From: Micromonospora carbonacea
Lineage (GTDB): Bacteria; Actinomycetota; Actinomycetes; Mycobacteriales; Micromonosporaceae
Direction of reading: 5' to 3'
Length of the DNA stretch: 64,000 nucleotides
Assembly (NCBI RefSeq): GCF_014205165.1
Contig: NZ_JACHMZ010000001.1
Coordinates: 5,066,501-5,130,500 of the forward strand
Program-made: the position numbers and the translations under genes
Notes under the pieces: model-generated
The model's database searches: none
Told to the model about the DNA's origin: nothing
The model's input: only the letters and a program-made list of their open reading frames with translations
In this document: piece by piece, positions 37,133 to 45,418 of the stretch
Layout of the letters: each line of letters starts with the position of its first letter
How positions within the stretch are numbered: the stretch's first letter is position 1

Positions 37133-37426
37133 TCAGTCGTCGTCGCCGTAGAGGCGTCGACGGGCCGACAGCAGCTCGACCTCCGGGCGGCCCGCCACCA
37201 GGCGCTCGCAGGAGTCGAGCACCTCGCGCACGTGCGCGCCCTCCGCGGCCACCACGGCCACGGCAATCTCCGCCCGACCGTGCAGGTCGAGCGCCCCCAC
37301 CTCGGCGGCCGACACCTCGAAGCGGCGCAGCGCCGCCACGATCGGCCGTACGTAGGATCTCTTGGCTTTGAGCGACCGGGAGTCGCCCGGCAGCAGCAGG
37401 TCGAAGACCACGGTTCCGGTGAACAT
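37133..37426 (-). CDS. DUF503 protein YlxP
   Basis: This 97-residue small alpha/beta protein belongs to DUF503, usually encoded between infB and rbfA and thought to aid ribosome or RNA metabolism. The family signature is visible as LPGDSRSLKAKRSYVRPI, and the C-terminal DSCERLVAGRPEVELLSA is typical. The ATG lies eight bases after a TATCGT -10-like element and just beyond the terminator that follows infB. It therefore seems to be transcribed on its own rather than by read-through from infB. Confidence 0.9.
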   Translation of the reverse strand: MFTGTVVFDLLLPGDSRSLKAKRSYVRPIVAALRRFEVSAAEVGALDLHGRAEIAVAVVAAEGAHVREVLDSCERLVAGRPEVELLSARRRLYGDDD

Positions 37427-37434
37427 CGCCCCGG

Positions 37435-37440
37435 ACGATA
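37435..37440 (-). promoter_or_regulatory. -10 element of the DUF503 gene
   Basis: TATCGT lies eight bases before the ATG with no ribosome-binding sequence, consistent with a leaderless transcript starting after the infB terminator. Confidence 0.4.
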
Positions 37441-37458
37441 CCCGCGGTTACCCCCGCA

Positions 37459-37502
37459 TGATCAAGGGGTTTACGCCGTTGCGGGCGTAAACCCCTCGAT
37501 CA
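37459..37502 (-). terminator. Hairpin terminator after infB
   Basis: A 12-bp stem GGGGTTTACGCC (37466-37477) pairs with 37484-37495 around the loop GTTGCG. It is flanked by TGATC and GATCA, which extend the symmetry to 44 bases. It sits 15 bases past the infB stop. Confidence 0.8.
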
Positions 37503-37516
37503 GTGCGTCGGACGCG

Positions 37517-40500
37517 TCAGGCGCGCGGCTTCTCCCGCATCTCGAAGGTCTCGATGACGTCGCCGACCTGGACGTTGTTGTAACCGCCCAGCGTCAGACC
37601 ACACTCGAAGCCCTCGCGGACCTCCGTCGCGTCGTCCTTGAACCGCTTGAGGGAGCTGATCGTGAGGTTGTCCGCCACGACCGACCCGTCCCGCAGCAGC
37701 CGCGCCTTGGCGTTGCGGCGGATGATGCCCGACCGGACGATACAGCCGGAGATGTTGCCGACCTTGGACGAGCGGAACACGTCGCGGATCTCCGCGCTGC
37801 CCAGCTCGACCTCCTCGTACTCCGGCTTGAGCAGCCCCTTGAGCGCGGCGTCGATCTCCTCGATGGCCTGGTAGATGACGGTGTAGTACCGGATCTCCAC
37901 GCCCTCGCGGTCGGCCATCTCGCGGACCTTGTTGGCGGCCCGCACGTTGAAGCCGATGATCGTGACCGCCTCGGACGAGGCGCTCGCGAGCATGACGTCG
38001 CTCTCGGTGATCGCGCCCACGCCCCGGTGGATGATCCGGAGCTGGACCTCCTCGGGGATGTCGAGGTTGAACAGCGCGTCCTCGAGCGCCTCCACGGAAC
38101 CGGAGACGTCGCCCTTGAGCACCAGGTTGAGCGAGGTCTTCTCGCCCTCCTTGAGCTGCTCCATGAGCGTCTCGAGGGTGGCCCGGCCGCGGGAGTTGGC
38201 GAAGGACGCCGCCCGCCGCCGTGCCTGCCGCTGCTCGGCGATCTGCCGCACCGTGCGGTCGTCGGCCGCCGCGAGGAAGGTGTCGCCCGCCCCGGGGACC
38301 GCGGTGAGACCGAGCACCAGCACCGGACGGGCGGGACCCGCCTCGGCGACCTGGTTGCCGTTCTCGTCGAGCATCGCCCGGACCCGGCCGTGCGCCCCAC
38401 CGGCGACGATCGAGTCGCCCGCCCGCAGGGTGCCCTTCTGCACCAGCACCGTCGCCACCGCGCCCCGGCCCTTGTCCAGGTGCGCCTCGATGGCCACACC
38501 CTGCGCCGGCCCGTCGATCGGAGCGGTCAGCTCCAACGACGCGTCGGCGGTGAGCAGGACGGCCTCGAGCAGGTCGTCGATGCCGATGCCCGGCTTCGCG
38601 GCCACGTTGACGAACATGGTGTCGCCGCCGTACTCCTCGGCGACCAGCCCGTACTCGGTCAGCTGCTGGCGGACCTTGTCGGGGTTGGCCTCCGGCTTGT
38701 CGACCTTGTTGACCGCCACCACGATCGGCACGTCCGCCGCCTTGGCGTGGTTGAGCGCCTCGATGGTCTGCGGCATCACGCCGTCGTCGGCCGCCACCAC
38801 CAGGACCACGATGTCCGTGACCTGGGCGCCACGGGCACGCATGGCGGTGAACGCCTCGTGACCCGGGGTGTCGATGAAGGTGACCGCCCGGTCCTCGCCC
38901 TCGTGCGGGACGTGGACCTGGTAGGCACCGATGTGCTGGGTGATGCCGCCGGCCTCGCCCGCGACCACGTTCGCCTTGCGGATCGCGTCGAGCAGCTTGG
39001 TCTTACCGTGGTCGACGTGACCCATGACGGTCACGACCGGCGCACGGCTGACCAGGCGGTCCTCCGCGACCTCGGCGTCGAGGTCGATGTTGAACTGCGC
39101 GAGCAGCTCGCGGTCCTCGTCCTCCGGGCTGACGATCTGCACGTCGAAGCCGAGGTGCTCACCCAGCAGCAGCAGGGTCTCGTCGGAGCAGGACTGGGTC
39201 GCGGTGACCATCTCGCCCAGGTTGAACATCTCCTGGACCAGCGAACCCGGGTTGGCGTTGATCTTGTCGGCGAAGTCCGACAGCGACGCGCCACGGGAGA
39301 GCCGGACGACCTGACCCTGACCCCGGGGGGCACCCGAGCTCATGGTCGGGGCCGACAGGTTGTCGAACTCCTGTCTGCGCTGCTTCTTGGACTTGCGACC
39401 CCGCGTCGGCTTGCCGCCCGGACGCCCGAAGGCACCCGCGGCGCCGCCGCCACGGCCGCGACCGCCACCACCCGGACGGCCACCACCGCCGGCCGGGCCA
39501 CCCGGCCGGAAACCGCCACCGGCACCGGGAGCGCCGCCACCGCCACCGGGACCGCCACGGTAGCCACCGCCACCGCCGCCGCCACCGGGACCGCCACGGT
39601 AGCCACCGCCACCGCCGCCGCCGCCGGGACCGCCACGGAAGCCGCCGCCGCCACCGGGACGACCGGCACCGCCGCCACCGCCGGGACGACCCGCGCCGGG
39701 GCCACCGGGGCCACCGGGCCGGCCGGGGCGCTGGCTCGGCATGGACGCCGGGCTGGGCCGGGGCGGCATGGACGCCGGGCTGGGCCGCGGCGGCATGCCC
39801 GCCGGGCTGGGCCGGGGGCCGCCGGCACCGGCGGCCGGGGGCCGCTGCTGCTGACCGCCCTGGATGCCGAACGGGTTGTTACCGGCGCCGCGCGCCGGCG
39901 GGCGACCGCCCGGCCGGGCGCCGGGGCCCTGGCCCTGACCCGGGCCACCGGGGCGACCGGCGGCCGGGGAACCCGGGCGGGGCGGCATCGCGCCCGGACC
40001 GGGACGCGGGCCGGGACGGGGACCGCCCTCCGCCGGAGGCTCCCGGCGGACGTTCTCACGCTGCTGCTGGCGGGCGGCCTGGGCGGCCTTGACCGCGGCC
40101 TCCTGCTCGGCCTTCAGCGCGGCGGCACGCGCCTCGGCGGCGGCCACCTCGATGTCGTGGGCACTCGCCGGCTTGGCGACCGGGGTCGCCGGCTGCGGCG
40201 GGCCGGGGACCGGGCCCTTGGGCTTCGGTCCGGGGGTCGGCGGGCCGGGCCGCCGGGGCGGCATCGGCTTCGCCGTGACCCGGGGGGCACCCGGGGTCGG
40301 GGACGGCGTCGGAGTCGGGGTCGACGTCGGGCTCTGGGTGGCCGCCGGAGGGGCGGACGGTGCCGGCGAGCCGGCGGAGGCGACGAAGGCGTTGCGCAGC
40401 CGACGGGCGACGGGCGCCTCGACGGTGCTGGACGCGGACTTCACGAACTCGCCCATTTCCTTCAGCTTGGCGAGAACTGTCTTACTTTCGACCCCGAGCT

Positions 40501-40537
40501 CCTTGGCAAGCTCGTGTACGCGGGCCTTACCTGCCAC
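37517..40537 (-). CDS. infB: Translation initiation factor IF-2
   Basis: This GTPase delivers formylmethionyl-tRNA to the 30S subunit. It has about 1006 residues. The short N-terminal domain has [19 protein letters not shown], then a long Pro/Ala/Gly-rich linker (about 50-390) holds a 13-residue glycine repeat. The G domain carries [12 protein letters not shown] (K512), DTPGHEAF and NKVDKP. Two beta-barrels and the C-terminal fMet-binding domain follow. I chose the GTG at 40537 with GAGGAG upstream over a GTG four codons earlier. It belongs to the rimP-nusA-ylxR-infB operon and is followed by a strong terminator. Confidence 0.96.
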   Translation of the reverse strand: MAGKARVHELAKELGVESKTVLAKLKEMGEFVKSASSTVEAPVARRLRNAFVASAGSPAPSAPPAATQSPTSTPTPTPSPTPGAPRVTAKPMPPRRPGPPTPGPKPKGPVPGPPQPATPVAKPASAHDIEVAAAEARAAALKAEQEAAVKAAQAARQQQRENVRREPPAEGGPRPGPRPGPGAMPPRPGSPAAGRPGGPGQGQGPGARPGGRPPARGAGNNPFGIQGGQQQRPPAAGAGGPRPSPAGMPPRPSPASMPPRPSPASMPSQRPGRPGGPGGPGAGRPGGGGGAGRPGGGGGFRGGPGGGGGGGGYRGGPGGGGGGGGYRGGPGGGGGAPGAGGGFRPGGPAGGGGRPGGGGRGRGGGAAGAFGRPGGKPTRGRKSKKQRRQEFDNLSAPTMSSGAPRGQGQVVRLSRGASLSDFADKINANPGSLVQEMFNLGEMVTATQSCSDETLLLLGEHLGFDVQIVSPEDEDRELLAQFNIDLDAEVAEDRLVSRAPVVTVMGHVDHGKTKLLDAIRKANVVAGEAGGITQHIGAYQVHVPHEGEDRAVTFIDTPGHEAFTAMRARGAQVTDIVVLVVAADDGVMPQTIEALNHAKAADVPIVVAVNKVDKPEANPDKVRQQLTEYGLVAEEYGGDTMFVNVAAKPGIGIDDLLEAVLLTADASLELTAPIDGPAQGVAIEAHLDKGRGAVATVLVQKGTLRAGDSIVAGGAHGRVRAMLDENGNQVAEAGPARPVLVLGLTAVPGAGDTFLAAADDRTVRQIAEQRQARRRAASFANSRGRATLETLMEQLKEGEKTSLNLVLKGDVSGSVEALEDALFNLDIPEEVQLRIIHRGVGAITESDVMLASASSEAVTIIGFNVRAANKVREMADREGVEIRYYTVIYQAIEEIDAALKGLLKPEYEEVELGSAEIRDVFRSSKVGNISGCIVRSGIIRRNAKARLLRDGSVVADNLTISSLKRFKDDATEVREGFECGLTLGGYNNVQVGDVIETFEMREKPRA
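39548..39664 (-). repeat. 39-bp in-frame tandem repeat in infB
   Basis: Three units of 39 bases (starts at 39548, 39587 and 39626) encode a 13-residue unit of the type [13 protein letters not shown] in the IF-2 linker. The third unit has diverged. Copy number could vary between strains without frameshift. Confidence 0.8.
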
Positions 40538-40630
40538 TGCACTCCTCACTCCGAGGTCGTGCGGGCAGCACCCGCAGCGACCTCACTCCTGCACTTGAAG
40601 CCTGGTCATTTCAGGGACTTCATCGTGTGC

Positions 40631-40963
40631 TCATGTCGGTCGTCCTACCTTGCTAGCGACCCTCGCCCGGTCGGGATGACCGGACGTAGTGGTTGGCGCA
40701 TCGACGTGCTCGGCCAGCACACCGTGGTCGACGACCCCGGTGACGCGCAACGCGCGCCCGAAGGCACGGCGGCGCACTGCCAGCGCGAAGCAGGCCGGAT
40801 CCGGGTGCATGTTCGCTCCCCGACCCGGCAGCCTGCGGGCCGGATCGGGCCGGAGGCTGTGACCAGCTCCGTCGCCGACCGCGACGATCCGCAGCAATTC
40901 GCTGGCCGGCGCACGTCGCCGGCAGCCCACACAGGTGCGCTCCGGCAGCGCGCGTCGTACCAC
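40631..40963 (-). CDS. YlxR (DUF448) RNA-binding protein
   Basis: This 110-residue protein carries the DUF448 hallmark ERTCVGCRRRAPASELLRIV at the start. The positively charged pocket segments LPGRGANMHPDPACF and the C-terminal helix RRRAFGRALRV are also typical. YlxR proteins are nucleic-acid-binding; in Bacillus one has been linked to RNase P and to global regulation. It follows nusA by 16 bases and precedes infB by 93 bases, as in most bacteria. The GTG start has only a weak AGGGG 13 bases upstream, so translation may depend on nusA. The tail after residue 85 is probably disordered. Confidence 0.9.
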   Translation of the reverse strand: MVRRALPERTCVGCRRRAPASELLRIVAVGDGAGHSLRPDPARRLPGRGANMHPDPACFALAVRRRAFGRALRVTGVVDHGVLAEHVDAPTTTSGHPDRARVASKVGRPT

Positions 40964-40979
40964 TGGAAGAAGTCTACCC

Positions 40980-42023
40980 CTAGCTCCCCGAGATCGCGCC
41001 GCCCGGCTCCCGGACGTGATCGGTCCCGCCCCGCGCGGCGGTCGTCGCCTGCTCCGCGTCCGAGCGGATGTCGATCCGCCAACCGGTCAATCGGGCAGCA
41101 AGGCGGGCATTCTGCCCCTCCCGGCCGATCGCGAGGGAGAGCTGGAAGTCCGGCACGGTCACCCGGGCGGTCCGGGTGGCCAGGTCGACCACCTCGACCC
41201 GCAGCGCCTTGGCCGGCGAGAGCGCGTTGCCGACGAAGGTGGCCGGGTCGTCCGACCAGTCGATGATGTCGATCTTTTCGCCGTGCAGCTCGCTCATCAC
41301 GGCGCGGACCCGCTGCCCCATCGGCCCGATGCAGGCGCCCTTGGCGTTGACGCCCGGCGTGGTGGACCGCACCGCGATCTTCGTGCGGTGGCCGGCCTCC
41401 CGGGCGATGGCCCCGATCTCCACGGTGCCGTCGGCGATCTCCGGCACCTCCAGGGCGAACAGCTTCTTCACCAGCGCCGGGTGGGACCGGGACAGGGTGA
41501 TCTGGGGACCGCGCATGCCCTTGGCGACGTGCACCACGACGCAGCGGATCCGCTCGCCGTGGGCGTACCGCTCGCCGGGGACCTGCTCCGACTGCGGCAG
41601 CACGCCCTCCAGCTTGCCCAGGTCGACGCTGACGATGCCCTTCTCGCTGCGCGCCTCGTGCGCCTGCACCACGCCGGTGACCAGGTCGCCGTCGCGGCCG
41701 ACGTACTCGCCGAAGTGCACCTCGTCGGTGGCCTCCCGCAGCCGCTGGAGGATCACCTGCTTGGCGGTCATGGCCGCGATCCGGCCGAAGTCGTGCGGGG
41801 TGTCGTCCCGCTCCCGCACCACCGTGCCGTCGTCGTCCAGCTCCTGGGCGTAGACCAGGGCCGCGCCGGTCTTGCGGTCGATCTCGACCCGGGCGTGCGG
41901 CTCGGCCCCGTCGGTGTGCCGGTAGGCGGTCAGCAGCGCGGTCTCGATCGCCGCGAGGATCGTGTCGAACGGGATCTCCCGCTCGCGCTCGAGTGCGCGC
42001 AGCGCCGCGAGGTCGATGTTCAC
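40980..42023 (-). CDS. nusA: Transcription termination/antitermination factor NusA
   Basis: The protein binds RNA polymerase and nascent RNA and modulates pausing and termination. It has 347 residues, the short actinobacterial form without the C-terminal acidic repeats of E. coli NusA. Domains are the N-terminal RNAP-binding part (1-115), an S1 domain (about 120-190, [20 protein letters not shown]) and two KH domains, with [17 protein letters not shown] in the first and [20 protein letters not shown] in the second. Its GTG overlaps the rimP stop (GTGA). The operon is rimP-nusA-ylxR-infB. Confidence 0.96.
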   Translation of the reverse strand: MNIDLAALRALEREREIPFDTILAAIETALLTAYRHTDGAEPHARVEIDRKTGAALVYAQELDDDGTVVRERDDTPHDFGRIAAMTAKQVILQRLREATDEVHFGEYVGRDGDLVTGVVQAHEARSEKGIVSVDLGKLEGVLPQSEQVPGERYAHGERIRCVVVHVAKGMRGPQITLSRSHPALVKKLFALEVPEIADGTVEIGAIAREAGHRTKIAVRSTTPGVNAKGACIGPMGQRVRAVMSELHGEKIDIIDWSDDPATFVGNALSPAKALRVEVVDLATRTARVTVPDFQLSLAIGREGQNARLAARLTGWRIDIRSDAEQATTAARGGTDHVREPGGAISGS

Positions 42024-42736
42024 CTCTCCTCGTCCTCCACATCATCTTCGTCGTCGATGTCGTCAGTGTCTGAGCTGTCGCCGGACCCGTCGTCGGCGAT
42101 CTCGTCGAGCTCGTCGTCGGCCACCTCGTCGAGGCGGTGGAACTCCACCTGCACCCGGCCGGGGCCGAGCTCGGCGTGGCCGAACTCGGCGCGGCCGGAG
42201 TCGGTCTCCAGCACCACGCGCTCGTCGTCGGCCTCGACCACCCGGCCGGTGACCTGGCGGTCGCCGGCGGGCTGCTCGGCGCGCTGCCCGGGCAGCGCGG
42301 CCCGGACCGTCACCTTCACCAGCCGGCCGACGTTGCGCCGCCAGTGCCGGGGCAGGGTGAGCGGGCGGTCCACCCCGGGGGAGCTGACCTCCAGCTGGTA
42401 TTCGCCCGCGAGGATGTCGCCGCCGGACTCCTCGGCGGCGTCGAGCGCGGCGGAGACGGCCCGGGAGACGTCGGCGACGGCGTCCAGGCTGATCCCGCCG
42501 TCGGCGTCGACGATCACCCGCACCACGTGCCGGCGGCCGGCGCGGGAGACGGAGACGTCCTCCAGGTCGTAGCCAGCCCCGTTGACCACCGGCTCGATCA
42601 CCGCCCGCAACCGGGCCCGCCGCGCCGCGAGGTCCACCCGGGGGCCGCCGACGCGGTCACCGCCACGAGGGCCGTCGGCGCGCCGGGGTCTCCCCGTCGG
42701 CCCCGTCGACCTGGTGGTACGGCCCCGCTGCGTCAT
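42020..42736 (-). CDS. rimP: Ribosome maturation factor RimP
   Basis: This 238-residue protein is needed for 30S subunit assembly. The basic N-terminal tail (1-45) is long and probably disordered. The core has [20 protein letters not shown] and the family signature [15 protein letters not shown]. The C-terminal about 35 residues are strongly acidic ([13 protein letters not shown]). The ATG follows AAGGGG with an eight-base gap. It opens the nusA-infB operon, so the operon promoter should lie between here and the divergent lipoprotein gene. I see no clear -10/-35 pair in that 150-base region. Confidence 0.95.
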   Translation of the reverse strand: MTQRGRTTRSTGPTGRPRRADGPRGGDRVGGPRVDLAARRARLRAVIEPVVNGAGYDLEDVSVSRAGRRHVVRVIVDADGGISLDAVADVSRAVSAALDAAEESGGDILAGEYQLEVSSPGVDRPLTLPRHWRRNVGRLVKVTVRAALPGQRAEQPAGDRQVTGRVVEADDERVVLETDSGRAEFGHAELGPGRVQVEFHRLDEVADDELDEIADDGSGDSSDTDDIDDEDDVEDEER

Positions 42737-42890
42737 CTGGCGCACCCCTTCGTGAACGACGACGCCCGGTCGGACGCCATGCCGGCACGCCACCGGGGCA
42801 GACGCGCCGGTGGCTGCGCAGAGCGTAACGCGCCTACGGCGCGGCGGGCCGGGCGGCGCACCGACTCCCCTGGCCCACGTGTCCGCCGCG

Positions 42891-43415
42891 ATGGTGTTGA
42901 CTTGTCCGGTGGCAAGGGGCAGAACGACACCGCACGACCGAGCACTCGGGCATTCCCGGCGAAACCTCCTGCGCGCGGGCGCGCTCCTGGCGCTCGGCGG
43001 GGCCGTCGCGCCGCTGACCGGCTGCGACCTCCTCGACCGGGGCGACCAGCAGGACCAGGCCCCCGACCCGCTCGAACCCCTCGCCACGCAGGCCCGCGAG
43101 CTGGCCGCCCGGCACCGCGCCGCGCTGGCCGCCGACCCGGGCCTGGCCCCGCTGCTCACCCCGATCGCCGACGCCCACGAGGCGCACGCCGCCGAGCTGG
43201 CGAAGCTGACGGGCCGCCCGCCGGCCTCGCCGGGGCCGTCGCCGGAGGCCACCACCGACGGCGACCGGGCGGCGGTGCTGGCCGCGTTGCGCAAGGCCGA
43301 GCAGGACGGCCGCGAGGCGGCCGCGAAGCTGTGCGAGGCGGCCCCGGCCGACCGGGCGGCCCTGGTCGGCTCGATCGCCGCCGCGCGGGCGACCCACGTG
43401 GAGGCGCTGAAGTGA
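42891..43415 (+). CDS. Twin-arginine-type lipoprotein
   Basis: The protein has about 174 residues from the ATG at 42891; a GTG at 42909 is possible, and neither has a good ribosome-binding site. A twin-arginine-like signal ([20 protein letters not shown]) ends in the lipobox LTGC, so the mature protein is anchored outside the membrane. The rest is helical and Ala-rich, with several histidines ([19 protein letters not shown]), and could bind a metal. It overlaps the DUF4439 gene by four bases. It is divergent from rimP, a neighbourhood shared with mycobacteria as I remember it. Confidence 0.75.
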   Translation: MVLTCPVARGRTTPHDRALGHSRRNLLRAGALLALGGAVAPLTGCDLLDRGDQQDQAPDPLEPLATQARELAARHRAALAADPGLAPLLTPIADAHEAHAAELAKLTGRPPASPGPSPEATTDGDRAAVLAALRKAEQDGREAAAKLCEAAPADRAALVGSIAAARATHVEALK

Positions 43416-43861
43416 GACACCGCCAGGCACCGTCCGGCCCGGCCGAGGCCCTGGGCGGCGCGCTCACCGCCGAGTACGCCGCGGTCTTCGCGTACGGGGT
43501 GATCGGGGTGCGCCTCGCCGACGCCGCCCGCACGGCCGCCCGCCGCGCCGAGGCGGCGCACCGGTCCCGGCGGGACGCGCTGGTGCTCCAGCTCAGCGCG
43601 GCCGGCGGCACCGTCCCCGCCGACAAGGCCGGCTACACGCTGCCGTTCCCCGTCACCGACGCCGCGGGCGCCCTGCGGCTGGCGGTGGAGGTGGAGGAAC
43701 GCACCGCGGCCTTCTGGCGCGTGGCGCTGCCGCACACCACGGGCGAGGACCGCAACCGGGCCCTCGCGGCGCTGACCGACTGCGCGGTGCGGGCCACCAG
43801 ATGGCGGCGCACCGCCGGGGTGACTCCCGTCACCGTGGCCTTCCCCGGCCGCCCCACCTGA
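43412..43861 (+). CDS. DUF4439 ferritin-like protein
   Basis: This 149-residue four-helix protein is of the ferritin-like DUF4439 type. The segments [18 protein letters not shown] and [20 protein letters not shown] carry the glutamates expected in such bundles. The GTG overlaps the upstream stop (GTGA), so it is coupled to the lipoprotein. There is no signal peptide, so unless it rides with its partner it stays in the cytoplasm. No function is established. A metal-related role of the pair is a guess from fold and histidine content. Confidence 0.8.
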   Translation: MRHRQAPSGPAEALGGALTAEYAAVFAYGVIGVRLADAARTAARRAEAAHRSRRDALVLQLSAAGGTVPADKAGYTLPFPVTDAAGALRLAVEVEERTAAFWRVALPHTTGEDRNRALAALTDCAVRATRWRRTAGVTPVTVAFPGRPT

Positions 43862-43924
43862 CCGCGCTGACCGGGGCCGCAGCGTTTGCGCTGGTCGCAC
43901 CGGCGGGACCCGCGATTGCGGATG

Positions 43925-43939
43925 GCATACCAGGTATGC
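43925..43939. promoter_or_regulatory. Palindromic operator upstream of the PadR gene
   Basis: GCATACCAGGTATGC is a perfect palindrome around a central A, 13 bases before the start codon and adjoining its ribosome-binding site. PadR-family regulators usually bind such sites in their own promoters. TATGCA within it may be the -10 element. Confidence 0.65.
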
Positions 43940-43952
43940 ATACTTCGGAGCC

Positions 43953-44549
43953 ATGTCCATCCGTCACGGCCTGCTCGCGCTCCTCGAACGCGGCCAGATG
44001 TACGGCTACCAGCTCCGGGCCGCGTTCGAGGAGTCGACCGGCTCGACCTGGCCGCTGAACATCGGGCAGGTCTACACCACCCTCTCCCGGCTGGAACGGG
44101 ACGGGCTGGTCCGGCCGCTGCCGGAGAGCGAGGCGGGGCAGCGCCCGTACGAGATCACCGACGCCGGACGGGCGGACCTGGCGCTGTGGTTCGCGACCCC
44201 GATCAGCCGCACCGACCGCCCCCGCGACGAGCTGGCGATCAAGCTGGCCCTGGCGCTGACCACCCCCGGGGTCGACGTGCGGGCGGTGGTGCAGACCCAG
44301 CGCACCGCGACCATGCGGGCGTTGCAGGAGTTCACCCGGTTGAAGTACGCCAGCGACCGGCCCGAGGACCTGCCCTGGCGGCTGGTGCTCGACGCGATGG
44401 TGTTCCAGGCCGAGGCGGAGATCCGCTGGCTGGACCACTGCGAGACGAGCCTGGTCCGGCACCGGCCGGCCGGGTCCGGCGGGCGGGCGGGCCCGGGGCG
44501 GCCGGCGGAGGTGGAGGCGGACCGGGACGGCGAGGAGGCGCGGCGATGA
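43953..44549 (+). CDS. PadR-family transcriptional regulator
   Basis: This 198-residue repressor has an N-terminal winged helix ([20 protein letters not shown], with wing [18 protein letters not shown]) and the C-terminal helical Vir_act_alpha_C-type dimerisation part (about 90-165). A Gly/Ala-rich acidic tail ends it. The ATG follows CGGAG. It overlaps the ABC transporter ATPase gene by four bases, so regulator, ATPase and permease form one operon. Autoregulation through the palindrome at 43925-43939 is likely. The inducer is probably a compound exported or sensed by the transporter. Confidence 0.92.
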   Translation: MSIRHGLLALLERGQMYGYQLRAAFEESTGSTWPLNIGQVYTTLSRLERDGLVRPLPESEAGQRPYEITDAGRADLALWFATPISRTDRPRDELAIKLALALTTPGVDVRAVVQTQRTATMRALQEFTRLKYASDRPEDLPWRLVLDAMVFQAEAEIRWLDHCETSLVRHRPAGSGGRAGPGRPAEVEADRDGEEARR

Positions 44550-45418
44550 GCGGGACGGGCGGCGCGCCGACGACCCGCCCCGACCCGCCCGACCCGCGCC
44601 ACGGCCCGGGCGACCCGGCGGGCCCTGGCGGTTCCGGCGGCCGGGTCGGACCCGACGCGGCGGCCCGCCCCGGAGACGACCCCCGTGCGCGGGCGACGAC
44701 GGCCGTGCTCGACGTCCGCGACGTGCACCGCACCCACGGCAACGGCGACGCCGCCGTGCACGCCCTGCGCGGGGTGAGCCTCACCGTCGCCCCCGGCGAG
44801 CTGGTCGCGGTGATGGGCCCCTCCGGCTCCGGCAAGTCCACCCTGCTCGCCCTCGCCGGCGGCCTGGACGGCCCGACCGCGGGCGAGGTCCGCGTCGAGG
44901 GGCAGGCGCTCGGCGCGCTGGACCCGCGTGCGCTGGCCCGGCTGCGCCGCCGGCGGATCGGCTACATCTTCCAGAACCTGAACCTGCTGGGCAGCCTCAC
45001 CGCCGCCGAGAACGTCGCGCTCCCCCTCGAACTCGACGGCGTCGGCGTGCGCCAGGGCCGGCGGGCGGCCCGGGCCGCGCTCGCCGAGGTGGGCCTCGCC
45101 GAGCTCGGCGACCGCTTCCCCGACCAGCTCTCCGGCGGCCAGCAGCAGCGGGTGGCCATCGCCCGCGCTCTGGTCGGCGAGCGGCGGCTCGTGCTGGCCG
45201 ACGAGCCGACCGGCGCGCTGGACTCGCAGACCGGCGAGGCGGTGCTGCGCCTGCTGCGCCGCCGGGTCGACGCGGGTGCCGCCGCCGTCCTGGTCACCCA
45301 CGAGGCCCGGCACGCCGGCTGGGCCGACCGCGTCGTGTTCCTGCGCGACGGGGTCATGGTGGACTCGACGGCCCCGCTGGGCGGTGTCGAGCAACTGCTG
45401 GCCGGCAGCGGCCGGTGA
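44546..45418 (+). CDS. ABC transporter ATP-binding protein (MacB/LolD type)
   Basis: The ATPase has 290 residues. After a 55-residue Pro/Gly/Arg-rich N-terminal extension that is unusual for the family, the nucleotide-binding domain shows Walker A GPSGSGKST, the signature LSGGQQQRVAIARAL and Walker B RLVLADEPT. The H-loop is in LVTHEARH. The ATG follows GAGGAGG and overlaps the PadR stop. It should energise the FtsX-type permease encoded next. Export of a lipid, peptide or drug, or envelope remodelling, are the usual roles. Confidence 0.93.
   Translation: MSGTGGAPTTRPDPPDPRHGPGDPAGPGGSGGRVGPDAAARPGDDPRARATTAVLDVRDVHRTHGNGDAAVHALRGVSLTVAPGELVAVMGPSGSGKSTLLALAGGLDGPTAGEVRVEGQALGALDPRALARLRRRRIGYIFQNLNLLGSLTAAENVALPLELDGVGVRQGRRAARAALAEVGLAELGDRFPDQLSGGQQQRVAIARALVGERRLVLADEPTGALDSQTGEAVLRLLRRRVDAGAAAVLVTHEARHAGWADRVVFLRDGVMVDSTAPLGGVEQLLAGSGR

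Noticed and set aside
37232..41266. A very long open frame on the plus strand across infB and nusA
   Set aside because: It is antisense to infB, ylxR and the end of nusA, and is rich in His, Arg and Leu as expected from reading high-GC codons backwards. No family similarity is visible.
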